DNA of 64,000 nt from Rhinopithecus roxellana (GCF_007565055.1 NC_044553.1:42769420-42833419), one strand, 5' to 3'. Shown: positions 34,868 through 45,155, counted from the first letter of the stretch. Translations and numbers: made by a program. The notes: generated by a model from the sequence alone, not told the origin.

Positions 34868-34916
34868 CTCGAACTCTCTTCAGCGAAATGGGATCCTTCT
34901 CCTGTTCTGCTGACAT
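34868..34916 (-). CDS. First coding exon (partial) of an unidentified minus-strand gene
   Basis: On the minus strand an ATG at 34916-34914 opens MSAEQEKDPISLKRVR and runs into CGAG|GTAACC, a good splice donor, after 49 nt (16 codons plus one base). The exon lies in the CpG island, the ATG has G at -3, and reading past the donor gives a G/P/R-rich sequence typical of intron. The peptide is charged and hydrophilic with a basic end (LKRVR), unlike a signal peptide, so a cytosolic or nuclear product is likely. The frame stays open 70 codons upstream without a stop, but that part is GC-rich and low-complexity and reads like 5' UTR. I do not recognise the protein. The remaining exons would lie below base 1 or be unrecognised in the intron. 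Start and donor are seen; gene identity and the rest of the product are unknown. Confidence 0.6.
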
Positions 34917-35204
34917 TACAGACCGCAAAGCATGACTCCCCCCCAGGCCGCGGGAATTCGGTCTCTTTGATGCTGCGGCGGCGGCTCCTCCTCCTCGCGG
35001 GGCCGCTGCGGCTGCGAGGCGAGCCTCGGAGCCGAGGCACGGCCGAGGGCGGTGGGGACGCGGGCCGACTTTGCAAAGTTTGGGAGGAGGACGAGGCCTC
35101 GGGGCGGCGGGGCGGCGTGCGGGCACCGGCGGGGCTCAGCGGCGGTGGCCGGGAGCGCGGCCTGGGGGCGGCCCCCCACCCGGGGCCGGCATGTGCTGAG
35201 GGCG

Positions 35205-35272
35205 AGTGCGCCGCCGCCACCGCCGCCTCCTCCCACTCCTTCTTCTTCGCCGCCGCCGCCGCCTCAGGAGCC
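35205..35272 (-). repeat. CGG/GGC triplet-rich tract in the likely 5' UTR
   Basis: On the plus strand this is a run of GCC/CCG triplets broken by CCT and TTC triplets; on the transcribed minus strand it reads as GGC repeats around a GAAGAAGAAGG core. It lies about 290-360 bp upstream of the ATG, so it is probably transcribed. A second, shorter block (CGGCGGCGG) is at 34974-34984. Confidence 0.7.
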
Positions 35273-36144
35273 GCTGACAGGGGAGGCAAGAGGCTGGCGG
35301 CCCGGCCCTGGCGGCACACTCACAGCGCCCTCTGAGGAGGAGGTCTGCTCTCTCGCCGCTCCCGAGTCGCAGACACAAAAGCCCCCAGACTGGAGCCGCC
35401 TGCAAAACCCGCTCTGGGGCGGGCGAGGGACGTGGCGCGGCCCCGCGGCTTCCCCGCCCTGAGCTCCCCAGCCCCGCGCGGGGACGGGCTTCGGGGGGCG
35501 GGGGCCGCTGCCTAGTCCCGCTGCGCCTCCCGCCACCGCCGCCGCCTCGCGCTCCGCCTCGGCCCAGCCCCCACGGCCCGCGCGCGCCTCTCGCTCCGCG
35601 CCGGGGCTCGCGGGCCCGCGGCTCTTGCAGCCCGGGCGGGCAGCGCGCGCCTAGGGGCCGCCCCACCCCGCCCCGCGCCAGACGCTCCCTCGCAGCCCAC
35701 CAGGCCCGAGGACGCCAGACCCCGCGGCCGACGCGACCGGGCCCAGCTTTCGCAAGGAAAGGGCATCTCCGAACTTCATCGGAGGCCACAGCAGCAGGCA
35801 TCTCGGCCTCGCAGCCAGGGATCGCAAAGATGAACGTACCATGCGAGGAAACTTTGTAAGCCGGAGCTGGAGAGTTCTCGGCGGGCATGTGGGGATCCAG
35901 ATTCCCCGACTCCGTGTCCGCGTGGCCGTGGTGTGGACACCTGTTTGTGGAATGCCTCCACTTGGTATTTTAACGACTTGACTCTTCAAGAAAAAGCGAC
36001 GTAGAATGAATATCAGAAAGGACGGTGTGTGTGTTGGGGGGGTGTTGAAGCAGTGACGCGGCTGAATCTCATTTAGACATTAAATTTTAGGAGGAACACC
36101 CCCAGTGTGATTGTAAATTAGATGTAATCACCCGTCCACATTCT

Positions 36145-36265
36145 TCAGTTGGGCTGTGTGACCGGAGGCGACTTGGGTAACCTCTCTGGGTCTGTTTTCT
36201 GGTCTATAAAAGGCAGTGGGGCTACATCTCGAAGGTTTCTTCTAGCTCTGACATTGTTTAACGTA
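36145..36265 (+). mobile_element. MIR-type SINE fragment
   Basis: CTGTGTGACCGGAGGCGACTTGG, TAACCTCTCTGGGTCTG and ATAAAAGGCAGTGGGGC match MIR/MIR3 order. Confidence 0.7.
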
Positions 36266-36285
36266 CTTCTACGAAATTGTTTTTT

Positions 36286-36317
36286 CTCTGTTTGTTTGTT
36301 TGTTTGTTTGTTTGCTA
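36286..36317 (+). repeat. (TTTG)n microsatellite
   Basis: About seven uninterrupted TGTT units. Confidence 0.95.
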
Positions 36318-36669
36318 GGTTTTCTGGTTATCCACTGGGCTTATTTTGATGTAAGAATCACCAAAAAGCACTCATGAAGCGTGGGAGGACATAGAAATAG
36401 CTACAGACTGGAGTCTCGTCCTTCCAGAGACTGACACCCAACTCATTCAGCTGCACAGTGTCACAGAACAGATGTAAACATGAAGCCAATGTACAGCCTC
36501 AACAGTTGCATACCAGACAAGCGCCACATAGTGTGGTCCGGGGCAAATGTAACCCTTTATCTAATCAGAGTGGTCTGGAATGATAGAATTCCTGATTAAA
36601 AGAGTCAGACTAGGACAGGCTAGGGAAAATATTCTTACAGGAAGCACTCTGAGGAGAAGGTTCCTGCTA

Positions 36670-36795
36670 ACTAGAATGTAACCTCCATGCAGGCAGGAAT
36701 TTTGACTGGTTCGCTGCTGTATCCTCTGGTACCTAATGATGACTAACACATAGTAAGTGTTCGAGAAAATATTTACTGATGTATGAATAAACAGA
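36670..36795 (+). mobile_element. L2 3' tail
   Basis: AGAATGTAACCTCCATGCAGGC and GCTGCTGTATCC lead to the AGTAAGTGTTCGAGAAAATATTT ending. Confidence 0.7.
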
Positions 36796-36886
36796 CTTCA
36801 AGTGGCCCTGGAACGACTGGGATGGCAGGGCTTTGGTAAGAGTAATAAAGCCGAAGCAAATGGTAATATAATAGCAGATTGGGGGC

Positions 36887-37160
36887 CGGGTGCGGTGGCT
36901 TACGCCTGTAATCCCAGCACTTTGGGAGGCAAAGGCGGGCGGATCACGAGGTCAGGAGATCCAGACCATCCTGGCTAACATGGCTAAAAAGACAAAAAAT
37001 TAATTAGCCGGGTGTGGTGGCGGGCGCCTATCGTCCCAGCTACTTGGGTGGCTGAGGCAGGAGAATGGCGTGAACCCGGGAGGCGGAGCTTGCAGTGAGC
37101 CAAGATGGCGCCGCTGCACTCCAGCCTGGGAGACAGAGCAAGACTCCATCTCAAAAAAAT
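36887..37160 (+). mobile_element. Alu with internal deletion
   Basis: The left-arm end GTGAAACCCCGTCTCTAC is missing (reads ACATGGCTAAAAAGAC), a deletion of about 20 bp. Confidence 0.9.
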
Positions 37161-37267
37161 AAGTAAGCAAACATAAACATAAAAAAGCAGATTGGATCTG
37201 ATAGTCTACCTTATAGGGTTGTTGGAGGAAAATTTGAAAGCTCTTTGGTAAGTCAACAAAGAAATGA

Positions 37268-37567
37268 AGGCCAGGCGTGGTGGCTCAGGCCTGTAAATCC
37301 CAACACTTTGGGAGGTTGAGGCAGGAGGATCAATTTAGCCCAGGAATTTGAGACGAGCCTGGGCAACAAAGCTAGACCCTTCTCTACAAAATAATTTTTA
37401 AAAATTAGCCAGGCATGGTGGCATGGGCCTGTAGTCCCAACTAGTCAGGAAGCTGAGGCAAGAAGATCCCTTAAACCCAGGAGTTAAAGGTTGCAGTGAG
37501 CCATGGTTACACCACTACACTTCATCCTGGGTAACAGAGCAAGCAAGACCCTGTCCCCGCTCCAAAA
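37268..37567 (+). mobile_element. Alu (AluJ-like)
   Basis: Old full-length copy; the tail is preceded by CCTGTCCCCGCTCC. Confidence 0.9.
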
Positions 37568-37799
37568 AAATATGGAAATGACATGTTTTCATTTTATAAC
37601 TCTTAGTGCAAGGAGAATGGCTCAGAAAAATCATTGCTAAGAGATTTTGAGTTCTTTATTGTAATTCCCTAAAGCTAGAGACTCAGAAATAGTATGAAAA
37701 TCAAGAGAAATGAATTGGCTTCTTTTTCATGATTCATCAAGAATAAAAAGACCATCTTACTTGGGCATAGTCTTTTAGATCGACTTTACTTCCAAATCT

Positions 37800-37945
37800 T
37801 GATGGCTTGCTTGCACATAATCAGAATTACCTGGAGAGCATTCCAAAATTTCAGATTCCTAAGTCCCTCCCCAGATTTACTCAAGTCAGAATCTCTAGAC
37901 GTCTGTTTTTAAAGGCTCCCTAGATGATTCAAAAGCAATGAGCAG
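37800..37945 (+). mobile_element. MER5-like fragment
   Basis: AATCAGAATTACCTGGAGAGC and CTAAGTCCCTCCCCAGATTTAC match the MER5A/B interior. Confidence 0.65.
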
Positions 37946-38205
37946 ATTTGATGACTTGCATTTATCAGCCATTTGGTGTAAAACATTGTCACCCAAAGAT
38001 ATGCAGAGATTGAGACAATGGTTCCTGTCCTTAAGAATTTCACAGTTTGGTGGAGAAAGTAGAGGTTTAAGGTAACATGAACAATGCAAAATGCCAAGCA
38101 CTGCAATAGACTACCTTGTCAGCAGAGGAGAGAAACCCTCAACTCAGCTAGGGAGGCAGGTAGCTGATGATGTTTTCAGGAGAGCCTTAAGAAGAACATA
38201 TAGGA
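37946..38205. other. Unassigned sequence
   Basis: No convincing gene or repeat was recognised. Confidence 0.4.
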
Positions 38206-38207
38206 GG

Positions 38208-38483
38208 CTGGGTGTGGTAGCTCACGCCTATAATCCCAGCACTTTGGGAGGCCGAGGCGAGTGGATCACGAGGTCAGGAGTTCAAGACCAGCCTGGCCAA
38301 GATTGTGAAACCCCGTCTCTACTAAAAACACAAAAAAGCCAGGCATGGTGGCAGGTGCCTGTAATCCTAGCTACTCAGGAGGCTGAGGCAGAGAATTGCT
38401 TGAACCCGGGAGGCAGAGGTTGCGGTGAGCCAAGATTGTGCCACTGCATTCCAGCCTGGACAACAGAGAGAGAGACTCTGTCT

Positions 38484-38514
<31 letters not shown>
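38208..38514 (+). mobile_element. Alu (AluS-like) in L1M tail
   Basis: The tail is about 30 As. Target-site duplication approximates AAGAACATATAGGAG / AATACGTATAGGAG. Confidence 0.92.
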
Positions 38515-38517
<3 letters not shown>

Positions 38518-38740
38518 GTATAGGAGTTGTTTCCAGGGGTTGAGGGTAAAGGTTAGGTAATGAGGAGTTATTGCTTAATGAGTACAGTATTTCAGTTTGG
38601 GATATTGAAAATTTTCTGGAGATGGACAGTGGTAATAGTTACACAACAATGTGAATGTAATTAATGCCACTAAATTGTACTTGGTGGCTAAAATGGTAAA
38701 TTTTATGTTACATGTATTTTACCATAAAATGGTTGAGGTG
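38515..38740 (+). mobile_element. L1M 3' end
   Basis: CCAGGGGTTGAGGG, ACAACAATGTGAATGTAATTAATGCC and GGTAAATTTTATGTTA are the usual 3' terminal words of old L1M/L1ME. Confidence 0.8.
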
Positions 38741-39107
38741 AGAACATGTAGAAAATAAAACAGATTGCAAGGGCAAATGGAGTCTTGTAATCAGAGGGAA
38801 CAGAGTTTCCAAAGGACAAGAAAGGTGAAAACGTATGAATCTTTTGGAGACTGTAAGTAGTTAGAACTGGCTGGAGCATAAGGTACCCTTTGAGAAGTGG
38901 CAGGAGCTGATTTTGAGGAAGTAGACAAGAGGCCAGACCTCTGAAGGGCACTGCATGCCACACCAAGAATTTTTGATTTTATCCTGAAAGCAATGGATAA
39001 ACATTGAAGAGTTTAAGCAGGTGAGTGACATGTTTAGGTCTGACTTTTAGAAAGATCATTCTGGCTCCTAGGTGAAAGATGGATTACAGAGGCATAAAAC
39101 ATTAGTA

Positions 39108-39430
39108 TCTTAGTCTATTTGTGCTGCTATAACAGAACATCAAAGACTGGGTAATTTTTAAAGAACAGAAATTTATTCCTCACGGTTCTGGAGGGTAAGA
39201 ACTCTTAAGATTAAGATGCTGGCATTTGGTGAGGGCTACTCTCCACTTCCAAGATGGTGCTTTGAACACTGTGTCCTCCGGAAGGAAGGAACACTGTCCT
39301 TACAAGGCAGAAGCTGGAAGAGCAAAAAAGGGCACATTCCCTTTATCAAGCCCCTTTAGAAGGGCACCTAATCCTGTTCATGAAGGAGGAATCCGCATGG
39401 TCTAACCACCTCTTAAAAGCAACGCCTCCT
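39108..39430 (-). mobile_element. MaLR LTR (MLT1A/MST-like), partial
   Basis: ATCTTAGTCTATTTGTGCTGC, GACTGGGTAATTTTTAAAG and GAAATTTATTCCTCACGGTTC are the complement of the 3' half of a MaLR LTR. The 5' half is diverged or lost. Confidence 0.8.
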
Positions 39431-39868
39431 GGCCAGGCACGGTGGCTCACACCTGTGATCCCAGAACTTTGGGATGCTGAGGCGGGCAGATCATGAGGTC
39501 AGGAGATCAAGACCATCCTAGCTAACACGGTGAAACCCCGTCTCTACTAAAAATAAAAAAAAATTAGCCGGGCGTCTCATGCCTGTAATCCCAGTACTTT
39601 AGGAGGCCGAGGCGGGTGGATCACGAGGTCAGGAGATTGAGACCATCCTGGCTAACACGGTGAAACCCCGTCTCTACCAAAAAAAATACAAAAAATTAGC
39701 CAGGCGAGGTGGCAGGCGCCTGTAGTCCCAGCTACTCGGGAGGCTGAGGCAGGAGAATGGCGTAAACCCGGGAGGCGGAGCTTGCAGTGAGCTGAGATCC
39801 GGCCACTGCACTCCAGCCTGGGAGACAGAGCGAGACTCCGTCTCAAAAAAAAAAAAAAAAAAAAAAAA
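39431..39868 (+). mobile_element. Chimeric three-arm Alu, monkey-type
   Basis: A left arm (39431-39573) joins at ATTAGCCGGGCG to a second Alu that begins at TCTCATGCCTG, giving left-left-right order. The 3' unit has GCGAGGTGGC, GTAAACCCGGG and GATCCGGCCAC, Old World monkey variants. The tail is about 27 As. Confidence 0.85.
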
Positions 39869-40130
39869 ATTAAAAAAGGAAATTATAGAGAAAATGAGGT
39901 AAGAGATGGATGAAGGCCTTATACATTGAAGTGGGGTAGTGGAGAGGAAGCATAAGAAATGGTGGTAAAAACTGACAACATGGTAATTGTTTAGATGTGG
40001 AAGGTGAAAGACAAATCAGGAATTTGCTCCCAGACTTGTTTTAGGTGACATAGAATACAGGGATACATTGATGGTGGTAATAGTTGGTGAAGCAGGGTGA
40101 TGACGAGCTTAGTTTTGGACACCTGAGTCT

Positions 40131-40315
40131 GCTATGTCTCTACTAAAAATGCAAAAATTTAGCCAGGCATGGTGGTGGGTGCCTGTAGTCCCAGCTGCTC
40201 GGGAGGCTGAGGCAGGAGAATGGCGTGAACCCGGGAGGCGGAGTTTGCAGTGAGCCGAGATCGCACCACTGCACTCCAGCCTGGGTGACAGAGTGAGACT
40301 CTGTCTCAAAAAAAA
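40131..40315 (+). mobile_element. 5'-truncated AluY-like
   Basis: It starts at GTCTCTACTAAAAATGC, lacking about 110 bp of the left arm. The tail has become an AAAAT microsatellite. Confidence 0.9.
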
Positions 40316-40346
<31 letters not shown>

Positions 40347-40371
40347 AATAAAATAAAACAAAATAAAACAG
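40316..40371 (+). repeat. (AAAAT)n microsatellite
   Basis: About ten AAAAT/AAAAC units grown from the Alu tail. Confidence 0.92.
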
Positions 40372-40424
40372 GCAATGAGCTGGATTTGGCCCACAGGTGA
40401 TAGTTTGCTGACCCCTGGGCTAGA
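40372..40424 (+). mobile_element. hAT-Charlie-type terminal fragment
   Basis: GAGCTGGATTTGGCCCACAGG...GTTTGCTGACCCCTG is the right end of a common Charlie-derived element. Confidence 0.65.
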
Positions 40425-40700
40425 ACGTAGACTATATAAAGGACTCTGGAGGTCAGATGACAGGCCTAGGCTGCAGACACATATGAAGGAGACATTATCT
40501 AAGAATGGATAAACTCATCCAGGACCAAAGGAAACTAAGAGCCAAGAACAGACGCAAGGAAATGATGACAGTTTAAAAGGTTAACAAAGATAGAGGAGCC
40601 TGTAAAGGAAATCACGAAAGAATGAAAAAGAAAACAGGAGTGTTAGGGCGATCAAGAAAAGGAAGAAATGATCAACCGTATCACATGCTATGGAAAGAAG

Positions 40701-42060
40701 TACTCATTTCTATCATCAGTCATCCTTGGCCTGGCATCTACTGAACTTTCTGATTTTCTTATATTTTAAAGTATTGATTTTATTGTCTGCTTTTAATATT
40801 TTTCATCTCAAATTTTGCGCGTTTTTATTGCTGATGGTTTCATGGTGGAGTGCTTAAGCACTCAACCTCTAATCTAAGTTGGTTCGATTGACATGTATAC
40901 TTTTTTTCAAAAAAAAAATTTCTGTAAGTTCTGTTTTAAAATATTTGAAATCACAGATTTGTGTTACATTGAATAGAAATAAAAATCAAATCCAATCTAG
41001 ATGTTTGGAAGTTTTGTAAATTGGTTTGAATCCTTTCATGTTATAATTGAAATTGCAGCCAGTTTAGCAACCTCTAGCCATTGGGCAGTCATATCCAGGA
41101 GGCTTTTGTTGACAAATATAGTGCTATCAAAAGCTCAAATTTGAGGGCAATAACAACAGCAAACTTTGGAAGATGGTTTGTATGAATCGGGATTCAATCA
41201 GGACACAGGGGGCACACAGTTTGAATGGAGTTAATAAAGGGTTATTAACTATTGCAAGGGACTGAAGTAGTAAGGGATTAGTATGAAGTGACGTAAGGGA
41301 TAGTATGAAGTAAAGAGAATGCTAAAGTATTTGAGAAAAACAGATGTAAGCAGCAGCCACTATCCTTAAAACTAATATAAAGCATCTGAAGAAGAGGTCC
41401 CCTTCCTCTCCAGGCCAAGAGAGTGCACAGCTCTTATTGGAGAGTGCACAGCTGCGGCTCACTGGATGCCAGAGAAGCTGCTGTGGTGCTACCTTCTGAG
41501 GGAAGTGCCAAAGGAAAACGCCCTGGGTGTTGCCAGCATTGCAAAGCCGGCACTGATGTTGCCAGCACTGCAGGACCTGGAAGGAGGCTATGCATGCTGC
41601 AGAAACCCATTCAGAGGAACAACTGAAACAGGAAGGAAAGCAAAAGCCCCTTACTCTTATATGTGTTATAATGTCTCATAATACTCTTATAATGTCTCTC
41701 TAGCACCCTCTACTGACAAAGTTTAACATCATGCCAGCTGGCAAAAGCAAAATATTAATATTTAGAGTCCAGCTCCATTTTTGCAGAGCAGGCAGTGAAG
41801 GATAAATTTGGAGTTGAGAAGCAATAAATTTATTATTGACACAATGATGTGTCATTAATTAAATGATGTGTACTTTAGCCTAGCAAAGCTCTGTAAGGGA
41901 CCTCTTATCAATAAGCACCTCTGGTTCTGGAATATACTACGTCATAAAATGGTGACTCCCAAATATTTGCTGTCATGCCCTAAATACATGTTTATTTTCT
42001 ATATTATGAAATACGGGACAAAGTTTTACTTCAAATTACTTTTGATCTTATTCTCTTTAG
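40701..42060. other. Mostly unassigned sequence
   Basis: Holds a tRNA-like motif at 40834-40894, and from about 41190 to 41830 a repeat-like sequence of unknown family with local duplications (GAGAGTGCACAGCT twice near 41420-41450; TTATAATGTCTC twice near 41660-41700). No gene was recognised. Confidence 0.4.
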
Positions 42061-42067
42061 CCTTTCT

Positions 42068-42352
42068 TTTTTTGAGACAGAGTTTCACTCTTGCTGCCCA
42101 GGCTGGAGTGCAATGGCATGATCTTGGCTCACTGCAACCTCTGCTTCCCAGGTTCAAGTGATTCTCCTGCCTCAGCATCCCGAGTAGCTGGGATTACAGG
42201 TGCCCGCCACCACACCCAGCTAATTTTTGTGTTTTTAGTAGAGATGGGATTTCACCATATTGGCCAGGCTGGTCTCGAATTCCTGACCTCCATGTGATCC
42301 AACTGCCTTGGCCTGCTGGGATTACAGACTTGAGCCACTACGCCTTGCCCTC
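42068..42352 (-). mobile_element. Alu (AluS-like)
   Basis: A full Alu with a 12-bp deletion near its 5' end (TTGGCCTGCTGGG). Confidence 0.92.
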
Positions 42353-42675
42353 TTTAGGCTTTTATATCCCATCCATCATCAGATTCCAGAAATTTTACCA
42401 CCTATATATTCTCAGATGTGTCCATTCTTCCCTATCCCCACTACCACCATCCAAGTCTAGCCAAAAATCATTTGTTTATTTTCTGGACTTATGCAATAAT
42501 CACCCAAGTTTTCTCCACATTTCTTGTCCTCTATTCAATTCATTTTCCACTTAGTAGCCAGACTGCTGTGTTTTTATTTTTTAACTTTTTATTTTGAAAT
42601 AATTATGGCTTCAAAGGAGGTTATAAAGAAATGTATAGGTAAGTCTTGTGCATCCTTCCCCCAGCTTACCCCAAT

Positions 42676-42975
42676 TTTTTTTTTTTTTTTCTGGAGATGG
42701 AGTCTTGCTCTGTTGCCCAGGCTGGAGTGCAGTGGCACGATCTTGGCTCACTGTAACCTCCACTTGCTGGGTTCTAGCAATTCTCCTGCCTCAGCCTCCT
42801 GAGTAGCTGCGACTACAGGCACACACTGCCATGCCCGGCTAATTTTTCATATTTTAGTAGATATGGGGTTTCACCGTGTTGCCCTGGCTGGTCTCAAACT
42901 CCTGAGCTCAGGGAATCCACCCACCTTGGCCTCCCAAGGTGCTAGGATTGTAGGCGTGAGCCACCACCCCCAGTC
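42676..42975 (-). mobile_element. Alu (AluS-like)
   Basis: A full Alu with 18-T tail complement, located in L1M. Confidence 0.92.
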
Positions 42976-43515
42976 ACCTGATTTTAACATCATGCAAAAC
43001 TATAGCACAGTATCAAAACCAAGAAATGCACATTGGTGCAATTCATAGAACCTATTCAAATTTCACTAGTTTTACATGCACTTGTGTGTGTTTATGTAGC
43101 ACACAATCAAGATACTTAACTGTATCACCATTACAAGACTCTAATGACAAGACTACCGTGTTAGCCCTTTATAGCCACTCATCCCCTCCCCCATCCTTAA
43201 TTCCTAGCAACCCCTAATCAATTCTGCATTTTTATAATTATTTTATTTGATGAATGTTACACAAATGAAATCAGGAATATGCATTTTTGAGACTGACTTT
43301 TTTCTTTTACACAATGCAATTTCCTTGAGTTTCATCCAAGTTGTATGTGTCAAAATTTTGTTCCTTTTTACTACTTCATAATATTTCAGGTATAGAGATA
43401 TCACCATTTAACGCTTCTCTCTGAAGAACACTTGGGTAGTTTCTACTTTTTGGCTATTATAAACAGAGTTGTTATAAACATTCACATACAAGTTCTTGTG
43501 TGAAAATAAGTCTGC

Positions 43516-43845
43516 TTTTTTTTTTTTTTTTTTTTTTTGAGACAGGGCCTCCTTGTTGCTTAGGCTAGAGTGCAGTGGCACCCAGGCTGGAGTGCAGTGG
43601 TGTGAACACGTTTCACTGCAGCCCTGACCTCCTTGGCTCAAGGGCTCCTCTCACTTTAGCTTCCTAAGTAGCTGGGACTACACGTGTGCACCACCATGCC
43701 CTGCTGATTAAAAAAAAAAAAAATTGTAGAGACAGAGTCTTGCCATGTTGCCCAGGCTGGTCTCAAACTCCTGGGCTCAACCAGTCTTCCTGCCATGGCC
43801 TCCCAAAGTGTTGGGATTACAGGTGTGAGCCACTGCGCCCAGCCC
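43516..43845 (-). mobile_element. Alu with internal duplication
   Basis: The word AGGCT(A/G)GAGTGCAGTGG occurs twice in tandem (43562-43598), and the middle A-rich linker is a 13-A run. Target-site duplication AAGTCTGCTTTTTT is on both sides. Confidence 0.9.
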
Positions 43846-44046
43846 AAGTCTGCTTTTTTCTAAGATAAATGATCAATAACACAATTGCTGGGTCATATGG
43901 TAAGTCCATTTTTAGTTTTGAAAGGAACTTCCAAACTATTTTCTGGAGTGAAGAGTGCTTTTTTTAAATACACAAATCTCATCATGTCATTATTTTACAT
44001 AAAACTCTTCAATGCCTTTCCACTGCGGTATAATTAAGGCTTGATT

Positions 44047-44363
44047 TTTATTATTTTTATTTTATTTTGTTTTATTTGTTTGGACAGAGTTTTGCTCTTG
44101 TTGTTCAGGCTGGAGTGTAATGGCACGATCTAGGCTGACTGCCACCTCTGCCTCCCGGGTTCAAGTGATTCTCCTGCCTCCTGAGTAGCTGGGATTACAG
44201 GCATGTGCCACCATGCCAGCTAATTTTGTATTTTTGTATTTTTAGTAGAGACAGGGCTTCTCCATGTTGGTCAGGCTGATCTCGAACTCCTGACCTCAGG
44301 TGATCCACCCACCTTAGCCTCCCAAAGTGTTGGGATTACATGCGTGAGCCACCACACCTGGCC
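44047..44363 (-). mobile_element. Alu (AluS-like)
   Basis: Its tail is a TTTTA-type stretch (44047-44083). Confidence 0.9.
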
Positions 44364-44597
44364 AAGGTTTGATTTTTTAAAATATATACTGCAAGACATT
44401 ACTATAATTTCCACTGATTTCTCCAGCCTCATTCTGTGCCACTTCCCTTGCTCTTTATGCTCACTGGGCTTTTGAACATGTCCTCAATTCATCATTAGTC
44501 TCCTGCCACGGTGGCTTTGCAAATGCTGTTTGGTTTTCCTGGGATGCTCTTCTCCCTGCTCTTAGTCTAATGAACTTAAACTCTACCTTTCATTCTT

Positions 44598-44895
44598 TTT
44601 TTTTTTTTTTTGAGATGGAGTCTCGCTCTGTCGCCCAGGCTGGAGTGCAGTGGCCGGATCTCAGCTCACTGCAAGCTCCGCCTCCTGGGTTTACGCCATT
44701 CTCCTGCCTCAGCCTCCCCAGTAGCTGGGACTATAGGCGCCCGACACCTCGCCCGGCTAGTTTTTTGTATTTTTTAGTAGAGACGGGGTTTCACCGTATT
44801 AGCCAGGATAGTCTCAATCTCCTAACCTCATGATCCGCCCATCTCAGCATCCCAAAGTGCTGGGATTAGAGGCTTGAGCCACCGCGCCCGGCCTA
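44598..44895 (-). mobile_element. Young AluY, Old World monkey type
   Basis: A perfect 14-bp target-site duplication TACCTTTCATTCTT (44584-44597 and 44896-44909). It carries GGCCGGATCTCAG, CACCTCGCCCGGCTAG and GGCTTGAGCC. Confidence 0.95.
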
Positions 44896-45133
44896 TACCT
44901 TTCATTCTTAACTCAAGCATTATTTCCTCAGGGAAAACTCTCTAGTCTAAGTAAGGTTCCTTTTTTCATCTTTCTTTCATCTCATCTCTCAGTTTGAAAT
45001 TATATAGTAATTTCTGTGAGTATCTGATTAAATCCTGTCTTCATCTCCAGATTAAAATTCATGTAAGCAAGAATTGTGTTAATTTTTGCTCGTTAATGCC
45101 TGGCATGTAGCAGATGCTCAAAAATACTTTTTG

Positions 45134-45155
45134 AGTGAATGAATGAATGAATGAA
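45134..45155 (+). repeat. (GAAT)n microsatellite at L2 end
   Basis: About five GAAT units, the usual 3' terminal repeat type of L2. Confidence 0.9.

Larger units (their letters stand above)
34390..35920 (-). promoter_or_regulatory. CpG island promoter
   Basis: Base composition changes abruptly from AT-rich flank to very GC- and CpG-rich DNA, with no interspersed repeat inside. It contains several GC boxes (GGGGCGGG near 35416, GGGGGCGGGGGCC near 35494) and CG-dense runs such as 34672-34760 and 35520-35660. No TATA box is evident, so initiation is probably dispersed. The minus-strand coding exon at 34868-34916 places the main transcription start upstream of it, probably between 35.0 and 35.9 kb. 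CpG islands are often bidirectional, so a plus-strand transcript is possible. Confidence 0.85.
35921..36885. other. Promoter-proximal flank
   Basis: Largely unique. It holds an old MIR at 36145-36265, a TTTG microsatellite at 36286-36317 and an L2 tail at 36670-36795. On the minus-strand gene model this is upstream of the transcription start. Confidence 0.5.
38780..40700 (-). mobile_element. L2, minus, split by LTR, Alus and hAT end
   Basis: Pieces at 38780-39100, 39870-40130 and 40430-40700 follow L2 order on the minus strand (ATTTTATCCTGAAAGCAATGG, GATCATTCTGGCTCC, then TGAAGCAGGGTGATGACGAGC). Insertions are a MaLR LTR (39108), a chimeric Alu (39431), a truncated Alu (40131) and a hAT fragment (40372). 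Confidence 0.65.
42571..43964 (-). mobile_element. Old L1M inserted in L2, minus
   Basis: Complement L1M words are seen (TTATTTTGAAATAATTATGGC, CATTTTTGAGACTGACTTTTTTC, GTCCATTTTTAGTTTTG), interrupted by Alus at 42676 and 43516. Confidence 0.75.
42370..45155 (+). mobile_element. L2, plus, in four pieces
   Basis: Pieces 42370-42570, 43965-44046, 44366-44597 and 44896-45155 join in L2 order: ATTCAATTCATTTTCCAC, AATCTCATCATGTCATTATTTT, GTGGCTTTGCAAATGCTG, and the terminal TGCCTGGCATGTAGCAGATGC. An L1M segment and several Alus lie between them. Confidence 0.75.

Noticed and set aside
34475..35335. 286-codon open frame on the plus strand across the CpG island
   Set aside because: Length is explained by scarcity of stop codons in GC-rich DNA; residues are mostly R, G, A and P, with no domain. 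It runs antisense to the coding exon.
35136..35888. 250-codon minus-strand open frame upstream of the coding exon
   Set aside because: Arg/Gly/Ala/Pro-rich low-complexity translation of the promoter and 5' UTR with no recognisable domain.
39108..39430. Separate gene-like unique block
   Set aside because: Its words match the complement of a MaLR LTR.
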